Source of the DNA: an uncultured Paenibacillus sp.
Lineage (GTDB): Bacteria; Bacillota; Bacilli; Paenibacillales; Paenibacillaceae
Length of the DNA stretch: 26,618 nt
Assembly (NCBI GenBank): GCA_937895345.1
Contig: CALAWP010000015.1
Coordinates: 1-26,618 of the forward strand
Reading direction: 5' to 3'
This document shows, piece by piece, positions 24,246 to 26,618 of this stretch; the first letter of the stretch is position 1, and the number at the start of each line of letters is the position of its first letter. Position numbers and translations under genes: made by a program. The notes under the pieces were generated by a model that worked only from the letters and a program-made list of their open reading frames with translations, made no database searches and was not told where the DNA came from.

Positions 24246-24333
24246 TTCGCAAGCGTGGGGAACGCAAACGTGATTCGTATTTACCGAAATGAACTTTGCG
24301 TGGTTTGCGTGGTTTTGCGGCTGCGGCTTGCGC
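24246..24333. promoter_or_regulatory. TTGCG repeat cluster upstream of comX (possible ComA sites)
   Basis: The 173-bp gap between comQ and comX holds two CGCAA pentamers (24248, 24263) and four TTGCG pentamers (24296, 24305, 24315, 24328), including the exact 9-bp direct repeat TTTGCGTGG at 24295 and 24304. TTGCGG is the half-site of the known ComA box. The AT-rich -10-like sequences (24229-24239) lie on the comX side without a good -35. A regulatory role is inference. Confidence 0.4.
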
Positions 24334-24353
24334 GCTTCCCTCCGATGCGGCCG

Positions 24354-25298
24354 TTAAGCGGTATGCGCGTTATCCACCCGGGCTCCCGCCGCTTGCAGGA
24401 GCTTTCCGATCCACTCCGGGTCCCCGTCCGTACCGGACGCAAGCTCCTCAAACCGGTTATAGTGCATCCGCCCCATAACCGACCCGTAAAGCAAGGCGCC
24501 CGACCGCTCGCACAGCTCCGCGAAATCGCGCTCCCGTCCGGCGACATCCTCCAAGGAAAGCTCGCCGCCGTAATACTCGGCCGCCCAGCGGTCCCTCTCC
24601 TCCAGACTTTCGAGCAGAAACATCGTAAGCAGCGTCCGCTTGCGCTGCAAAAAATCGCTTTTGTCGTCCCAGCGGACCAGATCGCGCAGATCGTTGCGCA
24701 GCTGCGCCGCTATGCCGAGCTCCGACGCATATTGAGCCACCCGCTCGTCCCAGGGCCGTCCGGCGGCCATGACGCCGGCCATGCAGGCCAGAACCATGAG
24801 CGAAGCCGACTTTTGAGCCACCATATCCAAATAAGCCTGCTCGTCCCGGAATTCGTTCATCAAGTCCAGCATTTGTCCGTTGGCCGAAGCGAGAAGCTGG
24901 CGGTTCATCAGCCTCGCCAAAGCTTCCCCTTGCTCCCGGTTCGGGGCGCTGTCCAGCAGCGCTTGCTGCGAGAGCGCGATCAATGAGGTGCCGACATGCA
25001 TCGCCACCGGAACAGGCGCCTGCATCCACGCTTTGGAAGGCGCATCGCCGTCCTGCAAATCGTCCAGAATGTCGGAAGCGAGAATAATCAATTCCACGGC
25101 GGCCGCGGCGCCGTACGGATCGCCGCCTTGTCCGCGGAACATATGGTAGTGGATCACCGTCAGCCGGCCGAAACGGAGCTCCTCCTTGCATTTGTCTTCC
25201 AAAAACAACAAGGCGAACCGCCGGAGAGGCTCCGCCGTAAACCATTGTTCGATCAGCCGCTTCATCTTGCCGGCGACCGTCTCCTTATATTCGCGCAC
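24354..25298 (-). CDS. comQ: ComQ isoprenyl transferase (ComX-modifying, polyprenyl synthase fold)
   Basis: The 314-residue protein has the trans-isoprenyl diphosphate synthase fold. The first Asp-rich motif is DDLQD (79-83, in ILASDILDDLQDGD), and the second is a degenerate NDLRD (202-206) followed by KSDFLQRKRTLLT. Having Asn in place of the first Asp of the second motif agrees with ComQ rather than with housekeeping farnesyl synthases. ComQ transfers a geranyl or farnesyl group to the Trp of ComX and helps its processing. I chose GTG 25296-25298 because GGAGG lies 7 bases upstream; an in-frame TTG two codons earlier is too close to it. comX follows after 173 bp and comP and comA after that, the standard comQXPA order. 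Confidence 0.88.
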   Translation of the reverse strand: MREYKETVAGKMKRLIEQWFTAEPLRRFALLFLEDKCKEELRFGRLTVIHYHMFRGQGGDPYGAAAAVELIILASDILDDLQDGDAPSKAWMQAPVPVAMHVGTSLIALSQQALLDSAPNREQGEALARLMNRQLLASANGQMLDLMNEFRDEQAYLDMVAQKSASLMVLACMAGVMAAGRPWDERVAQYASELGIAAQLRNDLRDLVRWDDKSDFLQRKRTLLTMFLLESLEERDRWAAEYYGGELSLEDVAGRERDFAELCERSGALLYGSVMGRMHYNRFEELASGTDGDPEWIGKLLQAAGARVDNAHTA

Positions 25299-25332
25299 TC
25301 CCAAACCTCCGCATGCATTTTATTCCAGTATA

Positions 25333-25500
25333 CTATGATCGCCGCGCAGATTCATCCTTTTCGCTGCCTCCGTTATTTCCCCCCTTTGTTCGATTGTTCA
25401 GGAGCTGCGCGATCATTTCCATCCTTTTTTGCAGCAGCTCCTTGCGTTGGATCGCCATTTGGCTGTTCTGACTGACTTGACCCGATGTATTAAATGCCAA
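25333..25500 (-). CDS. Small unknown protein between ABC ATPase and comQ
   Basis: A 55-residue reading frame starts best at TTG 25498-25500, with GAGGGAGG just upstream, and overlaps the end of the ATPase gene by 11 bases; the stop lies 34 bases before comQ. The product begins AFNTSGQVSQNSQMAIQRKE after the initiator, then a charged amphipathic helix (LLQKRMEMIAQLLNN) and a hydrophilic Gly/Asn/Ser tail. No signal peptide, membrane span, Cys or Trp is present. An in-frame ATG at 25524 would add eight residues but lies wholly inside the ATPase gene. In B. subtilis the small regulator gene degQ lies at the same place, upstream of comQ, but I see no convincing sequence likeness. Function is unknown. 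Confidence 0.5.
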   Translation of the reverse strand: MAFNTSGQVSQNSQMAIQRKELLQKRMEMIAQLLNNRTKGGNNGGSEKDESARRS

Positions 25501-26233
25501 CACCTCCCTCGGCGGAAACCGCATAATGCATATATACCGCTTCCATGGTCAGTCCGCCGCCGGGCAGCTCCCGGATCAGCTGCTGCGGGGATCCGCACGC
25601 CGCAAGGCCGCCGTCTTTCATCACGCCTACCCGGTCGCAGTGCCGCTGAATTTCCGACATGTCGTGAGAACTGATGACGATCGTTTTGCCTTGCTCCTTC
25701 AGCTCGGACAGCATCTCCCAATATTCCTTCTTCGCCTGCATATCCAGCCCGGTCGTCGGCTCGTCCAATATAATGATGTCCGGATCGTTCGCCAGCGCCG
25801 CGGCCAGCATTACCCGCTTTCTCAGGCCGCCCGACAGCCTTTTGACCGTTTTGTCTCCGTACCGTTCCAGCTTGAACCTCCCCAGCATCGCATCCGTGTC
25901 GCTCCGGAGATTATAGAACCCTTGCAGCATGTCCAGCGCTTCCTTGACGGTCAGTTTATCCACAAGCGTCGTGCTTTGCATGAAAATGCTGATGCGGTCC
26001 TTCAACTCCTTCGGCTGCTCCTTGACGTCATACCCAAGAACCGTGATCGTGCCCGCGTCGGCCGCTCTTTGCCCCATCAGCAGCTCCAGCAGCGTCGTTT
26101 TGCCCGCGCCGTTTCTGCCGATTATGCCGAACAGCTCGCCCCGCTTCACGTGAAAGGAAACCTGCTTGATCGCTTTATTCGTCCCATAGCTCATGCTGAC
26201 TGCATCCACCTGAATAACAGCTTCCTTCTCCAT
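25490..26233 (-). CDS. ABC transporter ATP-binding protein (CcmA/drug-export type), no partner permease nearby
   Basis: The 247-residue single-domain ATPase shows Walker A GRNGAGKTT (about 39-47), Q-loop FMQSTTLVDKL, signature LSGGLRKRV (about 133-141), Walker B IIILDEPTTGLD and switch His in ISSHDMSEI. The type fits ABC-2 exporters, for example drug, peptide or bacteriocin export and immunity. GGAGG precedes the ATG by 10 bases. The unusual point is that the gene following it is not a permease but a small ORF and comQ, with overlap or close spacing suggesting one operon. No permease is seen upstream within the window. It could pair with a permease elsewhere. A role in pheromone export is speculative. 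Confidence 0.9.
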   Translation of the reverse strand: MEKEAVIQVDAVSMSYGTNKAIKQVSFHVKRGELFGIIGRNGAGKTTLLELLMGQRAADAGTITVLGYDVKEQPKELKDRISIFMQSTTLVDKLTVKEALDMLQGFYNLRSDTDAMLGRFKLERYGDKTVKRLSGGLRKRVMLAAALANDPDIIILDEPTTGLDMQAKKEYWEMLSELKEQGKTIVISSHDMSEIQRHCDRVGVMKDGGLAACGSPQQLIRELPGGGLTMEAVYMHYAVSAEGGVGI

Positions 26234-26618
26234 TCATCGGTTACCTCCGTGTTGTTCATGGTATTGATATTACGATAGCGCATACTTATTGCGATTTCAC
26301 CGAAAACCTCTTTAGTAATTCGCGCAATTGTCTTTGCGTTCCGCAAAAGTTCCGAAGCCAATAAGATATTCACATCTCTATCCACAACCGTGAATAAATT
26401 GTTAGTTAATTCTGTCGATAACCGTCGAACCGCAGAGAGCTAAAACTGGGGATTTGTCGACTTTCGGCCTATTCTTTATGAAGAACAAGTGAATTTATCC
26501 ACGTTATACACATTATCAACAGCCTAATTGTGAAAAAACTATCCCCTTTTCTTTATAAATTCCCACTAGCGTTGCATAAAGTCGTGTCACTTTCGAAAAA
26601 CGAATATTCAGAAAATGA
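26234..26618. other. Gene-free AT-rich region with DnaA-box-like cluster
   Basis: No convincing gene is found in the final 385 bases. Three 9-mers lie exactly end to end: TTATCCACG (26495-26503), TTATACACA (26504-26512, a perfect TTATNCACA) and TTATCAACA (26513-26521). A further near-match CTATCCACA is at 26378-26386. Such clusters bind DnaA at origins or at DnaA-controlled promoters. The normal origin neighbours (rpmH, dnaA, dnaN) are not visible within the window, so its role stays open. Confidence 0.45.

Noticed and set aside
26191..26385. 64-residue minus-strand frame upstream of the ABC ATPase gene
   Set aside because: GTG start without ribosome binding site, overlaps the ATPase start in another frame, no recognisable features.
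26234..26618. Canonical chromosomal origin next to dnaA
   Set aside because: The box cluster is suggestive, but rpmH/rnpA are absent on the left and dnaA cannot be seen; I keep it only as a box cluster.

Overview
The window looks like chromosomal DNA of a high-GC, spore-former-type Firmicute of the Paenibacillaceae (Paenibacillus/Cohnella-like). The evidence is the lpl-type polysaccharide cassette with a transmembrane AraC regulator, a secreted protein with a copper-amine-oxidase N-terminal-like domain, CIRCE-controlled groESL, and a backbone of groESL, tatAC, moaC and a YdiF-type ABC-F protein. That backbone matches the gene neighbourhood known from Bacillus subtilis. The genus is inference; no rRNA or tRNA gene is visible.

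Region 1 (1-2060) is AT-richer and looks like accessory debris. It holds a 5'-truncated SRPBCC/AHSA1 fragment, a decapitated XRE repressor remnant that runs in frame into a signal-peptide-bearing gene, and a strong terminator shared with groEL. Region 2 (2061-4160) is groEL and groES on the minus strand with a sigma-A promoter and a CIRCE operator. Region 3 (about 4230-4917) is an intergenic array of about 13 copies of a 51-bp repeat.

Region 4 (4958-12784, minus strand) is a polysaccharide-use operon transcribed as: two ABC permeases (LplB-like, LplC-like), a lipoprotein solute-binding protein, a membrane-bound AraC sensor-regulator, and a heparinase II/III-like lyase, ending in a strong terminator. 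Region 5 (12931-14854) is an ABC-2-type membrane protein with its TetR regulator, behind a promoter followed by two palindromic operators. Region 6 (14903-18810, minus strand) carries tatC and tatA, a molybdopterin-binding protein, a MogA/MoaB-like protein, moaC and 5-formyl-THF cyclo-ligase. It links molybdenum cofactor synthesis with twin-arginine export. Region 7 is the ABC-F gene on the plus strand, converging on the next block.

Region 8 (20945-26233, minus strand) is the most interesting part: a complete ComQXPA-type quorum-sensing locus. It comprises comQ (isoprenyl transferase, 24354-25298), a 58-residue comX prepheromone (24004-24180) ending in HHYYWN, comP (PDZ-containing ten-span histidine kinase) and comA (response regulator very like B. 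subtilis ComA). Upstream of comQ, apparently in the same operon, lie a small unknown ORF and an ABC ATPase without a permease. The gap between comQ and comX holds six copies of a TTGCG pentamer that resemble ComA half-sites. The window ends in a gene-free AT-rich stretch with a tandem cluster of DnaA-box-like 9-mers.
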